DNA of 64,000 nucleotides from Plasticicumulans acidivorans (GCF_003182095.1 NZ_QGTJ01000006.1:240411-304410); one strand, 5' to 3'. Counted from the first letter of the stretch, positions 16,738 through 27,738 are shown. Notes: generated by a model from the sequence alone, not told the origin. Translations and numbers: made by a program.

Positions 16738-19464
16738 TCAGCGCCCCTGCTTGCGCAGCAGCAGCGCCGAGACCAGCGTCAGCAGCGGCGGCGTCAGCAG
16801 CAGCGGCAGGAACGAGCCGGTCAGATCGGTCAGGCCGAGCGCTTTTGAAAACGTGCCGCTGCTGATGATCAGGAAATGCGCCGTCGGGTAGACCGCGCCG
16901 ATCGCCGCACCGGCGCCCTGCAGCGAGGACACCGGATCGAGCAGCCCGGAGAACTGGATCGCTGGCAGCAGCGTGCCGATCGCGGTGCCGGCGATCGCCG
17001 CGATCTGGCTCGACGTCATCGTCGAGGCGAGGATGCCGAGCGAGGTGGTGGCGGTGACGTAGAGCAGCGCGCCGCCGACCAGCGTCAGCAGGCTGCCCTT
17101 GAACGGCACCTGGAACAGGCCGATGGCGATCAGGAACATCAGCGCGAAGCTCAGCATCGACAGCCCGATGTACGGCAGCTGCTTGCCGAGCAGGAATTCG
17201 AGCTTGGTCACCGGCGTGGTGTAGACGTTGAGGATCGAGCCGAGCTCTTTTTCACGCACCACGCCGAGCGCGGTCAGCATCGCCGGGATGAACACCAGCA
17301 TCAGCGGCATCACCGCCGGCACCATCGCCACGATGCTGCGCATGTCCGGGTTGTAGCGGTAGCGCATCTCGATGCTGGCGGGCGCCTGGCTGGCATTGCC
17401 GCTGCTGAGCAGCAGCCCCTCGGCGAGCGTCTGCGCGTGCATGCCAGTGACGTAGCTGCGGGCGATCTCGGCGCGCGTCGGCATCGAGCCGTCGAGCCAG
17501 ACGCTGACCTGCGTCGGCGTGCCGCGCGCCAGATCGCGGCCGAAGTTCGGCGGGATCTCCACCGCCATCGCCAGCTCGCCGTGGCGCATGCGGGTGTCGA
17601 GTTCGTCATGGCTGTGCAGCGCCGGCTGCTCGCTGAAATAGCGCGAGCCGGCGATGCGCAGCGTGTAGTCATGGCTGGCGATGCTCTGGTCCTGGTCGAG
17701 CACGGCGTAGCGCAGGTTCTCGACGTCGAGGCTGATGCCGTAGCCCATCACCAGCAGCAGCACGACGCTGCCGAGCAGTGCCAGTGTCAGCCGCACCGGA
17801 TCGCGGCGCAGTTCCAGTGCCTCGCGGGCGCTGAAGCTGAGCAGCCGCGCCAGGCTGAAGCGGGCGATGCGCGCCGCGCTCGCCGTCGGCACCGGCGCCG
17901 TGCTCGCTGCCGCCGGTGTCGCCTCGGCCAGCGGCGCTTCGGCGCCCGCCGCCTCCAGGCAGCGGATGAAGGCGTCTTCCAGACTGCTTGCGTCGTGGCG
18001 GGCGACCAGCGCCGCCGGAGCATCGCTGTCGAGGATGCGTCCGGCATGCATCAGCGAGATGCGGTCGCAGCGCTGCGCCTCGTTCATGAAATGCGTGGTG
18101 ATGAAGATGGTCACGCCATCCTGGCGCGACAGATCGATGATCAGCTCCCAGAAGCCGTCGCGCGCCACCGGGTCGACGCCCGAGGTCGGCTCGTCGAGGA
18201 TCAGCACGTCGGGTCGGTGCAGCACGGCGACTGCCAGCTGCAGGCGCTGGCGGATGCCGAGCGGCAGCGTATCCGGCAGCGCATCCAGCACCGGGCCGAG
18301 ATCGAAGCGCTGCACCAGCTCGTCGATGCGCGCGGCGGCGTCCACCGGCGGCAGATCGAACAGCTGCGCGTGCAGCGCCAGATTGCCGCGCACCGTCAGC
18401 TCGGCGTACAGCGAAAACGACTGCGACATGTAGCCGACGCGGCGGCGGGTATCGAGGTTGCGGGCGTCGAGCACCTGGCCGAGCAGCCGCGCCTCGCCGT
18501 GCGTCGGCTTGAGCAGGCCGGTCAGCATTTTCATCGTCGTCGACTTGCCGCAGCCGTTGGAGCCGAGAAAGCCGAAAATCTCGCCGCGGCGCACCTGCAG
18601 GCTGACGTCGTCGACGGCGATGAAATCGCCGAAGCGCATCTGCAGACCGCGGGCGTCGATGACCACCTCACCGGCTTCGAGCGGCGGGATCGTCAGCGCG
18701 TGGTGGCCGCGCCGGCGCACCGGTGGCAGCAGCGCCAGAAACGCCGCCTCCAGCGTCTCGCTGCCGGTGCGTGCGCGCAGCTCGGCCGGCGTGCCGGTGG
18801 CGAGCACGCGGCCGCTGTCGACCGCGACCAGCCAGTCGTACTGCTCGGCCTCCTCCATATAAGCGGTGGCGACCAGCACACTCATGCCCGGCCGGCCGGC
18901 GCGGATGCGCGCGATCAGCTCCCAGAACTGGCGCCGCGATAGCGGATCGACGCCGGTGGTCGGCTCATCGAGGATCAGCAGGTCGGGATCGTGGATCAGC
19001 GCGCAGCACAGGCCGAGCTTTTGCTTCATGCCGCCGGAGAGCTTCTGCGCCGGGCGCCCGGCGAAGGCCGTCAGCCCGGTGCTGGCCAGCAGTTCGCTGA
19101 TGCGCCGCTCGCGCTCGGCGCGCGACTGGCCGAACAGGCGGCCGAAAAAGTCGATGTTTTCGAACACCGACAGCGTCGGGTAGAGATTCTTACCGAGGCC
19201 CTGCGGCATGTAGGCGATGCGCGGACACACCGCTTCGCGGTGGCGGCGCGAGGCCATGTCGCCGTCGAGCACCTCCACCCGCCCCTGCTGGATGCGGCGG
19301 GCGCCGGCGATCAGGCCGAGCCAGGTCGACTTGCCGACACCGTCCGGGCCGATGAAGCCGACCATGCAGCCGGCCGGAATCTCCAGGTCGACGCCGTCGG
19401 CAGCCAGACGTTCGCCGTAGCGGTGGCGCAGCCCGCTCAGGCGTGCGACCACGCCGGCGTTCAT
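16738..19464 (-). CDS. rbbA: RbbA-type ABC exporter: two ATPase domains fused to a permease
   Basis: A 908-residue protein (E. coli RbbA is 911). The first ATPase domain has Walker [10 protein letters not shown], signature LSGGMKQK and Walker [13 protein letters not shown]. The second has Walker [10 protein letters not shown], a degenerate signature LPLGIRQR and [11 protein letters not shown]. The C-terminal third (about 540-908) is an ABC-2 membrane domain with [15 protein letters not shown]. The near identity of sequence blocks and gene order with E. coli yhiI-rbbA-yhhJ supports the name. E. coli RbbA was described as a ribosome-associated ATPase, but the fused permease and neighbours argue for an exporter. 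Its start overlaps the stop arrangement with yhiI (ATGA). Confidence 0.95.
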   Translation of the reverse strand: MNAGVVARLSGLRHRYGERLAADGVDLEIPAGCMVGFIGPDGVGKSTWLGLIAGARRIQQGRVEVLDGDMASRRHREAVCPRIAYMPQGLGKNLYPTLSVFENIDFFGRLFGQSRAERERRISELLASTGLTAFAGRPAQKLSGGMKQKLGLCCALIHDPDLLILDEPTTGVDPLSRRQFWELIARIRAGRPGMSVLVATAYMEEAEQYDWLVAVDSGRVLATGTPAELRARTGSETLEAAFLALLPPVRRRGHHALTIPPLEAGEVVIDARGLQMRFGDFIAVDDVSLQVRRGEIFGFLGSNGCGKSTTMKMLTGLLKPTHGEARLLGQVLDARNLDTRRRVGYMSQSFSLYAELTVRGNLALHAQLFDLPPVDAAARIDELVQRFDLGPVLDALPDTLPLGIRQRLQLAVAVLHRPDVLILDEPTSGVDPVARDGFWELIIDLSRQDGVTIFITTHFMNEAQRCDRISLMHAGRILDSDAPAALVARHDASSLEDAFIRCLEAAGAEAPLAEATPAAASTAPVPTASAARIARFSLARLLSFSAREALELRRDPVRLTLALLGSVVLLLVMGYGISLDVENLRYAVLDQDQSIASHDYTLRIAGSRYFSEQPALHSHDELDTRMRHGELAMAVEIPPNFGRDLARGTPTQVSVWLDGSMPTRAEIARSYVTGMHAQTLAEGLLLSSGNASQAPASIEMRYRYNPDMRSIVAMVPAVMPLMLVFIPAMLTALGVVREKELGSILNVYTTPVTKLEFLLGKQLPYIGLSMLSFALMFLIAIGLFQVPFKGSLLTLVGGALLYVTATTSLGILASTMTSSQIAAIAGTAIGTLLPAIQFSGLLDPVSSLQGAGAAIGAVYPTAHFLIISSGTFSKALGLTDLTGSFLPLLLTPPLLTLVSALLLRKQGR

Positions 19465-20525
19465 GGCAGATGCACCTGCAGTGCCTGCGGCCAGGCGGCC
19501 TCGCTGCGCAGGCGCACGTGGGCCATGCCCGGCAGGCCGGTCTTGACCTGCTGCGGGTACTGGCGCAGCAGCTCGGGATCGATGCGCGCCTTGACGCGGA
19601 ACACCATCTTCTGCCGCTCGCTCTGGGTTTCCACGGTCTTCGGTGTGAACTGCGCGACGCTGGCGACATAGGAGATCTGCGCCGGGATCACGTACTGGCG
19701 GGCGGCATCGAGGACGATGCGCACCTCGCTGCCGAGCGCGACGCGGCCGGCCGCCATCTCCGGCAGGAAAAAGGTCATGTAGACGTCGCCGATGTCGACC
19801 AGGCTGACGATCTTGCCGCCGGCGGCGACCACCTCGCCCGGCTGCACGATGCGGTACTGCACGCGCCCGCCGCGCGGTGCGCGCAGCACGCCGTCTTCGA
19901 GTTCGGCCTGCAGCCGCTCGACGACGGCGCGGGCGGCGTCGATCGCCGCCTGCCGCTGTTCGACGGCGGCCTCGGCGGCGGTCACGGCCGCCTGCGCGGC
20001 AGTGATCTGCGCGCGGGCGACGTTGACGTTGGCGGCCGCGGTGCGGGCGCGGGCGGCATCCTCATCGACGGTCTGTGCCGAGATGGCCTGGCGCGCCAGC
20101 AGGCTGCCCGAGCGCGAGCTGGTGCGCTGGGCGAGGTCGGCCTCGGCCTGGCGCTGCACCAGCACCGCCTCGGCCATGGTCACGTCGGCCTTGCGCTCGG
20201 CGATCTGCGCCAGCGCGGTCTGCTTGGCACTCTCGGCATTGGCAACCTCGGCACGCGCCTGGGCGAACTGCGCCTGGGTGGTGCGCAGGTCCATGCGTGC
20301 CACCACCTGCCCGGCCTGTACGAAGTCGCCTTCGTTGACCAGGATTTCGGCGACGCGGCCGGCGGTCTTTGCCGCCACATCCAGCTCGGTGGCCTCGATA
20401 CGGCCGTTGCCGCGCACGAAGCTGCCGTCATCGACCGGCGCCCGCAGCCACCACAGCGCCCCGCCGCCGCCCAGCAGCACCAGCAGGACGACTCCGACCA
20501 GCCCCTTCTTCGTTGCGGCGTTCAT
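19461..20525 (-). CDS. yhiI: HlyD-family periplasmic adaptor (YhiI-like)
   Basis: A 354-residue membrane-fusion protein (E. coli YhiI is 355). The start ATG at 20525 begins [20 protein letters not shown], a single N-terminal membrane anchor. Next come a lipoyl-like half ([19 protein letters not shown]), a long alpha-hairpin rich in Ala and Glu (about 90-215), and the second lipoyl half with [18 protein letters not shown]. It bridges the inner-membrane ABC exporter to an outer-membrane channel, which is not in this window. It is the first gene of the operon; the stop overlaps the rbbA start. The upstream palindrome and divergent TetR gene suggest repression by that regulator. Confidence 0.92.
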   Translation of the reverse strand: MNAATKKGLVGVVLLVLLGGGGALWWLRAPVDDGSFVRGNGRIEATELDVAAKTAGRVAEILVNEGDFVQAGQVVARMDLRTTQAQFAQARAEVANAESAKQTALAQIAERKADVTMAEAVLVQRQAEADLAQRTSSRSGSLLARQAISAQTVDEDAARARTAAANVNVARAQITAAQAAVTAAEAAVEQRQAAIDAARAVVERLQAELEDGVLRAPRGGRVQYRIVQPGEVVAAGGKIVSLVDIGDVYMTFFLPEMAAGRVALGSEVRIVLDAARQYVIPAQISYVASVAQFTPKTVETQSERQKMVFRVKARIDPELLRQYPQQVKTGLPGMAHVRLRSEAAWPQALQVHLP

Positions 20526-20572
20526 GCGCGACTCCCGGCGCTCGCGGGCCATTGCGGCCTGCTGGGTATTAA

Positions 20573-20586
20573 CCAACGATTGTTGG
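20573..20586. promoter_or_regulatory. Imperfect palindrome upstream of yhiI, candidate TetR operator
   Basis: CCAACGATTGTTGG pairs in 6 of 7 positions about its centre. It lies 47 bp before the yhiI start and 155 bp before the divergent tetR gene, the expected place for a TetR-family operator. There is no second copy nearby. The assignment to the adjacent regulator is inference. Confidence 0.5.
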
Positions 20587-20741
20587 ATTATGGGCGGGCA
20601 TCGACTAAGTTTCCAGTCACTGCCGCCGCTGCAGCCGGCGGGCGCGTACAGCGGGCGGGTACCGGTGTGCGCCAAGCGTTACGATGCGCGACCCGGTGGC
20701 CGGCGCGGGCGTCGCGCCGTGCTGAGAGAGGAGCCCTGAGG

Positions 20742-21410
20742 ATGACGCAAGCAAGAGCGCGCCGCGGTCCCGGTCGGCCGCGCCGCGAGGAAGCGGACGG
20801 CCAGCAGCGGCTGCTCGATGCCGCCGTCACGCTGTTTGCCGCCCAGGGCTTCGACGCGGTCGGGCTGCGGGCGATCGCCGCGCAGGCCGATTGCGATGTA
20901 TCGATGGTCGCTCACCATTTCGGCTCGAAGGCCGCGCTGTGGCGGGCGGTGGTCGATTCGATGCTGCCGCAGCTGCACATCAATCTGGCGCAGGTCGACG
21001 CCATCTGCCAGGCCCGCGGCGAACCGCTGCAGTGCCGCGTGGTGCGTGCCATCGGCCTGCTGTTCGACCACATCACCGCCTCCGAGGCGATGGCGCGCTT
21101 CGTCATGCGCGAGACCAGCGAGCCGGGCGAGCGCCTCGACTACCTGGTCGAGCACGTCATCCGCCCGGTGATGCAGCACTACACCCCGCTGTGGCAGGAG
21201 GCGGTGCAGGCCGGGCTGTTCCCGCCGCTGTCGCCGCCGCTGCTGCACACCGGCCTGGTCGGCGCGGTCGCCTTCCTGCTCGGCTCACAGGCGATGCTGG
21301 CGCAGCTCAGCGATCCGCCGCCGGACGCGGCGGCACTGCGCGATGCCTTCTGCCAGAGTCTGTTCACGCATTTCGCACGCGGCGCGGCCGAACCTCACAT
21401 GCCGAGGTAG
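20742..21410 (+). CDS. TetR-family repressor (CecR-like) divergent from ABC exporter
   Basis: A 222-residue regulator. The ATG at 20742 is preceded by GAGAGGAG; an open frame continues far upstream but runs antisense to yhiI. The N-terminal HTH reads LLDAAVTLFAAQGFDAVGLRAIAAQADCDVSMVAHHFG when its parts are joined, a standard TetR helix-turn-helix (about 22-65). The rest is helical and resembles the CecR (YbiH) C-terminal domain, with RFVMRETSEPGERLDYL. In E. coli CecR controls the related ybhGFSR exporter, so control of yhiI-rbbA-yhhJ is likely. Its 3' end overlaps the convergent livF stop by 16 bp. Confidence 0.88.
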   Translation: MTQARARRGPGRPRREEADGQQRLLDAAVTLFAAQGFDAVGLRAIAAQADCDVSMVAHHFGSKAALWRAVVDSMLPQLHINLAQVDAICQARGEPLQCRVVRAIGLLFDHITASEAMARFVMRETSEPGERLDYLVEHVIRPVMQHYTPLWQEAVQAGLFPPLSPPLLHTGLVGAVAFLLGSQAMLAQLSDPPPDAAALRDAFCQSLFTHFARGAAEPHMPR

Positions 21411-22704
21411 GCAGCGCGCACGCGCTCGTTTTCCAGCAGGCGCGGGCCGTGGTCGCTGAGCACGATCTCGCCGGTTTCGATGACGTAGCCGATATCGGCG
21501 ATCGCCAGCGCCGCACTGGCGTTCTGCTCGACCAGAAAGATGGTCATGCCCTGCGCGCGCAGTTCCTCGACGACGGCGAAGATCTCCTCGATCAGCAGCG
21601 GTGCCAGCCCCATCGACGGCTCGTCGAGCAGCAGCAGGCGCGGCCGGCTCATCAGTGCACGGCCGATTGCCAGCATCTGCTGCTGACCGCCGGACAGCGT
21701 GCCGGCCGGCAGCCGGCGCTTGTCCTTCAGCACCGGGAAGCGCGCGTAGACGCGCTCCAGATCCTCGGCGATGCCGTCGCCGCTGCGGCTCCAGGCGCCG
21801 AGGCGCAGGTTGTCCTCGATCGACAGCGGGCCGAACACCTGCCGCCCTTCCGGGCTCTGCGCGATGCCGAGGGCGACGCGCCGGTGCGCCGGCAGCCGGG
21901 TGATGTCCTGGCCGTCGAAGCGGATGCTGCCGGCGGAAACCGGCTGCAGCCCGGCGATGCAGCGCATCAGCGTGGTCTTGCCGGCACCGTTGGCACCGAC
22001 CAGCGCGACCAGTTGCCCGGGACGGATGCTCAGCTCGACGCCGCGCAGCGCCTCGATGCGGCCGTAATGGCTGTGCAGGCCGCTGATCTGCAGCAGCGGC
22101 AGCGGCAGGCGCAGCGGCTCCGGCGGTGTGCCGTGGCCACCGAGGCCCCAGGGCTGCGGCGCCAGCTGGGTCAGGCGGGCATGCAGCGCGCGGTACTCGG
22201 CGCGCAGCTGCGGACCGAACAGCGGATCGTCATGGTCGGTGAAGGCGGCGTCGATCTGCGCCCAGTCGATGGTGCTCAGGCGCTGCTCGGCGAGCGGCAT
22301 CAGCTCGCGTTCCTCGCGCTGCATGTGCTCGCGGTTGCGCTGCACATAGCTGCCGAGCGCGGCGAGCAGCGCGCTGCGTTCGGCCGCGCCGCCGGCAAGC
22401 GCCGCCTGCAGCCGCTGCTGCAGCTCGGCCAGCGCGCGGCGGCCGTGGCGGTGGTCCTGCTCCAGGCGCTCGATCAGCGCCGCGGCCGCGGGGTCGCGCT
22501 GGCGCAGGCGGGCGAACAGGAAGTCGTCCTCCTTCGGGTGGTGCAGGCGGTCGGCGAAGGTGTTCATGTAGTCGAACACCGCGGCGAACAGCGCCGGTTC
22601 CGGCGCGGCGCCGGCGGCGATGCGCTCGCACAGGTGTTCGAGCAGGCTGAGCACGCGCTCGATGCTGGCGTGCTCGTTGCGGATGATGCGCAGGGCTTCG
22701 GCCA

Positions 22705-22708
<4 letters not shown>
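21395..22708 (-). CDS. livF: Hemerythrin-domain/LivF fusion: ABC importer ATPase
   Basis: A 437-residue protein; the ATG at 22708 overlaps the livG stop (ATGA), so the long N-terminus is translated naturally. Residues 1 to about 170 are a hemerythrin-type HHE helical bundle with ligand-like His13, His56/His57 in HHPKED, His86 in DHRHGR and His128 in NREHMQREERELMP. A linker (about 180-205) joins it to a complete LivF ATPase: Walker A GANGAGKT at 238-245, signature LSGGQQQ and LLLDEPSMGLAP. LivF alone is about 233 residues. LivF powers uptake of branched-chain amino acids or aromatic acids. The HHE domain could bind a di-iron centre and sense oxygen or redox state, which is inference. Last gene of livKHMGF. 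Confidence 0.93.
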
Positions 22709-23465
<757 letters not shown>

Positions 23466-23469
<4 letters not shown>

Positions 23470-24410
23470 GCCGCCCTCCGCGTCTGCAGCCAGCCGCGCA
23501 GGCCGGGCAGCAGGCCCTGCGGCAGCACGATCATCGACACCATCAGGATCAGGCCGAACACCAGCATCTCGTAGTCTTCGAGCCCGGAGAGCAGCTGCGG
23601 CAGCAGCGTCATCAGCGCCGCGCCGAGCACCGCGCCGTAGGTCGAGGCCATGCCGCCGATCACCACCATCGTCACCAGTTCCACCGAGTGCAGGAAGCTC
23701 GCCTGCCCCGGCGTGACGAAGCCGGTGTAATGCGCCGACAGGCTGCCGGCGATGGCGGCGAACACCGCCGAGATGACGAACACCTGCACCTTGCAGGCAG
23801 TGGTGTCGACGCCGGCGACGCGGGCGGCGACTTCCGAACCGTGCACCGCGCGCAGCGCGCGGCCGAGCGGCGAATCGATCAGGTTCTGCGCCAGCCAGAT
23901 CGCCAGCAGCAGCAGCGTAGCGAAGATCCAGTACCAGGCGCGCTCGCCCTGCGGCTCCCAGCCGAACAGCACCAGCCCCGGCACCGCCATGCCGTCGGGC
24001 CCGCCGGTCAGCGCCGACTCATTGCTGAGCACCAGGCTGACGATCATGCCCAGGCCGAGCGTGGCCATCGCCAGGTAATGCCCTTTCAGGCGCAGGATCG
24101 GCCGGGCGACCAGGAAGGCGAGCAGGGCCACGCCGGCGGCGGCGCTCAGCAGCGCCAGCCAGGCCGGCCAGTCGTAGCTGCCGCAGAGGATCGCCGAGGC
24201 ATAGGCGCCGAGGCCGAGAAAACCGGCGTGGCCGAGGCTGATCTGCCCGGCGTAGCCGATCAGCAGATTCAGGCCGACGGCGATGATGGCGTTGATGGCG
24301 ATGCGGTTGGCGACATCGAGCAGGTAGGCATTGCCGGCCAGCCAGGGCAGCAGCAGCAGGCCGGCGGCGAGCAGCAGCAGGCCGCCGTATCGGGAATCGA
24401 GCAGCTTCAT
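23466..24410 (-). CDS. livM: LivM-type ABC importer permease
   Basis: A 314-residue inner-membrane permease starting at ATG 24410 (MKLLDSRYGGLLLLAAGLLL). An open frame extends upstream to 24863 but overlaps livH and lacks family similarity. About eight to ten hydrophobic segments are present. The family hallmark GYAGQISLGHAGFLGLGAYA is visible near residue 60, and SEVAARVAGVDTTACKVQVF near 200 is the cytoplasmic loop that contacts the ATPase. It forms the translocation path with LivH. It lies 2 bp after the livH stop and overlaps livG by ATGA. Confidence 0.94.
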
Positions 24411-24412
24411 GG

Positions 24413-25285
24413 TCACACCCGTTCGCTGGCGCGCTGGCCGAACAGCCCGTTCGGCAGGAAGAACAGCACGACGAAGATCAGAGCGAAGGCGACTGCATCC
24501 TTGTAGGCCGAAGACAGATAACCGGCGGCGAGCGTCTCGGCGACGCCGAGCAGCAGGCCGCCGGCGACGGCACCGGCGCTGACGCCGAGGCCGCCGAGCA
24601 CCGCGGCGACGAAGCCCTTGATGCCGAGCATCAGCCCCATCTCGTAGCTGGCCGCGGTGATCGGCGCGATCAGGGCGCCGCCGATGGCGCCGAGCGCCGC
24701 CGACAGCGCAAAGCAGGCGAGCAGCACGCTGCGGGTGTCGATGCCGCTCAGGCGGGCCGCGGCGGCGTTGATCGCCGTCGCCAGCACCGCCTTGCCGCTC
24801 AGCGTGCGGCTGAAGAACAGCCCGAGCGCCAGCATCAGCAGGGCGCTGACGCCCATCACCCACAGCGTCTGCGGCACCAGCGTGGCGCCGAGCAGATGCA
24901 GCGGCTGCTCACCGGAGAAGGCCGGCAGCGGGCGGAACTGCTTGCCCCACAGCAGCTGCGCCAGCCCGCGCAGAAAGATCGAGGCGCCGATGGTGATGAT
25001 GACCAGCGACACCACCGGCGCGCCGCGGGCGCGGTCGAGCGCCAGGCGCTGCAACAGCATGCCGACCAGCGCCGCGCCGGCGACCGCCAGCACGAGTGCC
25101 AGCCACAGCGGCAGGCCCAGTCCGCTGAGCACGGCGGTGAGCATGCCGCCGATCATGATGAATTCGCCCTGGGCGAAGTTGATGACGCCCGAGGCGTTGT
25201 AGATCAGCGTGAAACCCAGCGCCGCCAGCGCGTAGATCGCGCCGATGGTCAGGCCGGAGACGAGAAACTGCATTTCGGCGGACAT
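24413..25285 (-). CDS. livH: LivH-type ABC importer permease
   Basis: A 290-residue permease of normal LivH length. It begins MSAEMQFLVSGLTIGAIYAL and has the family elements YNASGVINFAQGEFIMIGG and, near residue 185, a cytoplasmic coupling loop NAAAARLSGIDTRSVL. About eight hydrophobic segments are visible. With LivM it forms the membrane channel. It is separated from livK by 35 bp, within one operon. In many aromatic-degrading bacteria such Liv-type systems import aromatic acids; the operator shared with the paa genes supports that here. Confidence 0.94.
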   Translation of the reverse strand: MSAEMQFLVSGLTIGAIYALAALGFTLIYNASGVINFAQGEFIMIGGMLTAVLSGLGLPLWLALVLAVAGAALVGMLLQRLALDRARGAPVVSLVIITIGASIFLRGLAQLLWGKQFRPLPAFSGEQPLHLLGATLVPQTLWVMGVSALLMLALGLFFSRTLSGKAVLATAINAAAARLSGIDTRSVLLACFALSAALGAIGGALIAPITAASYEMGLMLGIKGFVAAVLGGLGVSAGAVAGGLLLGVAETLAAGYLSSAYKDAVAFALIFVVLFFLPNGLFGQRASERV

Positions 25286-25320
25286 CGCGATGCCTCCGCA
25301 GGTGGGCCGCGCAGGCGCGC

Positions 25321-26460
25321 TCAGTCGACCAGAGTCCAGCCGCCGTCACGCACTTCGAGCATGCGGAAGGCGCTGGCATCGAGGCCCATGTGGTCGCTCG
25401 GCGACATGTTGACCACGCCGCTGGCACCGACGTAGCCGCGGGTCGCCTCCAGCGCCGCGCGCACCTTGTCGGCCTCGACGCTGCCGGCACGCTTGACCGC
25501 ATCGGCCCACAGCATCAGGCCGTCGTAGGCATAGCCGCCGAAGGTCGAAACCTCGCCGCCGAACTTCTGCGTGTAGGCGGCGGTGTAGCCGGTGACTACG
25601 GCTTTCTGCGGATCGCTGTCGGCGAGCTTGTCGGCGACCAGCAGCGCCGGCGACGGCAGGCGCACGCCCTCGGCGGCGGCCCCGGCCAGCGCCAGGAATT
25701 CCTTCGAGGCGACACCGTGCGACTGATACAGCGGCAGCTCGATGCCGAGCTGGCGGTAGTTCTTGGTGACGATCGCCGGGCTCTGGCCGAGGCCGAACAC
25801 CAGCACCGCCTGGGCGTCGCTGCCGCGCACCTTGGTCAGCTGCGCGCTCATGTCGGTGTCCTTGGCGCCGTAGGTCTCGTCGACGACGATGCTCACGCCT
25901 TGCGCGGGTGCGACATCGACGCACTGGTCGTGCCCCGACTTGCCGAAGCCGCTGGTCTCGGACAGCAGTGCGACACGGAGCAGGCCGCGCTTGTGCATGT
26001 CGGCGAATACCTTTTCGCAGGCCATGCGGTCGGTGTGCGGTGTCTTGAACACCCAGGGCTTGACCGGATCGACGATGACCACCGCGCCAGCGAAGGAGAT
26101 GAACGGCAGCTGCGCCTTCTCGACCAACGGCACCGCGGCCATCGTCGCGCCGGTGGTGGTGCCGCCGAGAATGACGTCGACCTTGTCGCTGGCGATCAGG
26201 CGCTTGACGAAGGTATTGGCCTTGGCCGCCTCGCCGGCATCGTCGTAATGCACCAGCTCCAGCGGCCGGCCGAGCAGGCCGCCGGCGGCGTTGAGGCGCT
26301 CGACGTAGAGCTGCAGCGTCTTCAGCTCCGGGTCACCGAGAAAAGCCGCCGGCCCGCTCACCGACAGCACGCTGCCGATGCGGATCGGTTCGGCGGCCTG
26401 CGTCGCGGCGGTGAGGCCGAGCCCGAGCAGGACGGACAGCGTCAGCGAAATGCGCTTCAT
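25321..26460 (-). CDS. livK: LivK-type periplasmic substrate-binding protein
   Basis: A 379-residue periplasmic binding protein. The signal peptide is clear: MKRISLTLSVLLGLGLT then AATQA-AEPIRIG with cleavage near residue 22. The mature part is a type I periplasmic binding fold starting IRIGSVLSVSGPAAFLGDPE. The segments LVEKAQLPFISFAG and KAVVTGYTAAYTQKFGG are typical of the aromatic/branched-chain Liv-like group. AAAGGAG precedes the start. It delivers substrate to LivHM. It is the first gene of livKHMGF, divergent from paaX, with a consensus -35 and a GATAC/GTATC operator upstream. The ligand is unproven; phenylacetate or a related acid is the best guess by context. Confidence 0.92.
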   Translation of the reverse strand: MKRISLTLSVLLGLGLTAATQAAEPIRIGSVLSVSGPAAFLGDPELKTLQLYVERLNAAGGLLGRPLELVHYDDAGEAAKANTFVKRLIASDKVDVILGGTTTGATMAAVPLVEKAQLPFISFAGAVVIVDPVKPWVFKTPHTDRMACEKVFADMHKRGLLRVALLSETSGFGKSGHDQCVDVAPAQGVSIVVDETYGAKDTDMSAQLTKVRGSDAQAVLVFGLGQSPAIVTKNYRQLGIELPLYQSHGVASKEFLALAGAAAEGVRLPSPALLVADKLADSDPQKAVVTGYTAAYTQKFGGEVSTFGGYAYDGLMLWADAVKRAGSVEADKVRAALEATRGYVGASGVVNMSPSDHMGLDASAFRMLEVRDGGWTLVD

Positions 26461-26490
26461 CGTGGGGTGTCTCCTTTGGTGGTGTCGGCG

Positions 26491-26507
26491 GGCACGCCCG
26501 GCGTGCC
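26491..26507. repeat. Near-perfect palindrome in livK leader
   Basis: GGCACGCC and GGCGTGCC (8-bp arms, 1-nt centre) lie in the untranslated leader between the presumed livK promoter and the gene. It could be an operator or an mRNA hairpin. Nothing links it to a known regulator. Confidence 0.35.
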
Positions 26508-26599
26508 GGCGACGGTCCGGGTCGACGGGCGCCCGGGCATCTCGTTGTGTGGTGTGTCGTGGTCTTGGCGGCGGTTCGCAGCGGAACCGGCGCCGGCAA

Positions 26600-26629
26600 A
26601 ATATGATACGTATTTATATTTACTGTCAA
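26600..26629 (-). promoter_or_regulatory. Candidate livK promoter
   Basis: On the minus strand a perfect TTGACA (26629-26624) is followed after 18 bp by CATATT (26605-26600). The -10 box is only 4/6. It lies between the arms of the GATAC/GTATC operator, so repressor binding would block it. Start to coding distance is about 135 bp. The remainder of the 322-bp livK-paaX gap shows no gene. Confidence 0.5.
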
Positions 26630-26642
26630 CGATTAACGTATC
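26605..26642. promoter_or_regulatory. GATAC-N28-GTATC operator, livK/paaX (candidate PaaX site)
   Basis: The arms GATACGT (26605-26611) and ACGTATC (26636-26642) form a perfect 7-bp inverted repeat spanning 38 bp. The same GATAC-N28-GTATC geometry occurs upstream of paaA and between paaN and paaF. The arms are about 33 bp centre to centre, close to three helical turns, suiting a dimer. Assignment to PaaX, encoded next to it, is inference from position. Confidence 0.7.
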
Positions 26643-26782
26643 GCTTTTTATCGCCTTATTCTCTGCCTTGACAGGCAAAACACGGGCATTGGCCTGCGTT
26701 CATGATTCAAGAAAATGGCTTTTCTCGTATCAGGTGCGTGTACTACGATTTCGCGTCCCCTGCCCCTTTGGAGCCGCACCCG

Positions 26783-27727
26783 ATGACCGAAGCCGTCACC
26801 CGCCTGCTGGAAGCCTTCCGCGAGCGCAAGCCGCTGCGTTCGGGCTCGCTGATCATCACGCTCTACGGTGACGCGATCGCTCCGCACGGCGGCACGGTCT
26901 GGCTCGGCAGCCTGATCAACCTGCTCGAACACTTCGGCATCAATCAGCGGCTGGTGCGCACCTCGGTGTTTCGCCTGGCGCAGGAAGGCTGGCTGAGCGC
27001 GCAGCAGGTCGGCCGGCGCAGCTACTACAGCCTCACCGACTCCGGTCGCCGCCGCTTCGAAAACGCCTTCCGCCGCATCTACGCGCAACCGGCGCAGCAG
27101 TGGAACGGCCGCTGGTGCCTGGTGTTCACCGCCCTGCCCGGCCTCGATGCCGCCAGCCGCGAGCAGCTGCAGCGCGAGCTCGGCTGGCAGGGCTTCGGCA
27201 CCCTGGCGCCCGGCGTGCTCGCCCACCCCGGCCTCGACGCCGCCGAAATCCAGCCGACGCTGGAAGCACAGGGCGCGCAGCACAAGGTGGTGGTGATGAA
27301 TGCCGACGGCGGCAGCGTGCTCGGCGAGCAGCCGCTGCGCGAGCTGGTCAACCTCGGCTGGGACATGGCACACCTGGCCGAGTCCTGGGGGCAGTTCCTC
27401 GAACGCTTCCGTGCGGTGTGGCGGGCGCTGGCCAACGCCCAGTCGCTCGACCCGCAGGAATGCCTGCTGGTGCGCACCCTGCTGATCCACGAATACCGCC
27501 GCTTGCTGCTGCGCGATCCGCAGCTGCCCGACGAGCTGATGCCGGCCGACTGGGCCGGCACCGCCGCACGCCTGCTCTGCCGCAATCTCTACCGCCTGCT
27601 GCAGGGGCCGGCCGAGCGTCACCTGCTGGCGACGATGGAAACCGCCGACGGCCCGCTGCCGGAGGCCGCGCCGTATTACTTCAGCCGCTTCGGCGGCCTC
27701 GACCAGCCGCCGGACGCGCTGAACTGA
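26783..27727 (+). CDS. paaX: PaaX, phenylacetyl-CoA-responsive repressor
   Basis: A 314-residue protein; E. coli PaaX has 316. ATG 26783 (MTEAVTRLLEAFRERKP) is the natural start, with in-frame codons upstream lacking similarity. The N-terminal winged helix includes SLIITLYGDAIAPHGGTVWLG and NQRLVRTSVFRLAQEGWL, both strongly conserved in PaaX. The central and C-terminal domains include WGQFLERFRAVW and LLIHEYRRLLLRDPQLP, also family hallmarks. PaaX represses paa genes and is released by phenylacetyl-CoA. It sits between the liv operon (divergent) and paaABCDE (convergent), close to a candidate operator, which fits autoregulation. Confidence 0.96.
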   Translation: MTEAVTRLLEAFRERKPLRSGSLIITLYGDAIAPHGGTVWLGSLINLLEHFGINQRLVRTSVFRLAQEGWLSAQQVGRRSYYSLTDSGRRRFENAFRRIYAQPAQQWNGRWCLVFTALPGLDAASREQLQRELGWQGFGTLAPGVLAHPGLDAAEIQPTLEAQGAQHKVVVMNADGGSVLGEQPLRELVNLGWDMAHLAESWGQFLERFRAVWRALANAQSLDPQECLLVRTLLIHEYRRLLLRDPQLPDELMPADWAGTAARLLCRNLYRLLQGPAERHLLATMETADGPLPEAAPYYFSRFGGLDQPPDALN

Positions 27728-27738
27728 GCGCGGCTCAG
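27724..27738. terminator. Short hairpin over the converging paaX and paaE stop codons
   Basis: CTGAGC and GCTCAG (6-bp arms, GCG loop) cover both stop codons. There is no T-run, so it is a weak terminator at best. The genes end only 7 bp apart. Confidence 0.3.

Noticed and set aside
16876..18942. A 688-codon plus-strand reading frame opposite rbbA
   Set aside because: It lies wholly antisense to rbbA, which matches E. coli RbbA in length and motifs; the product is repetitive Arg/Gln/His sequence.
26668..26673. A TTGACA on the plus strand upstream of paaX as its -35 box
   Set aside because: No acceptable -10 hexamer lies 16-18 bp downstream, so a promoter could not be supported.
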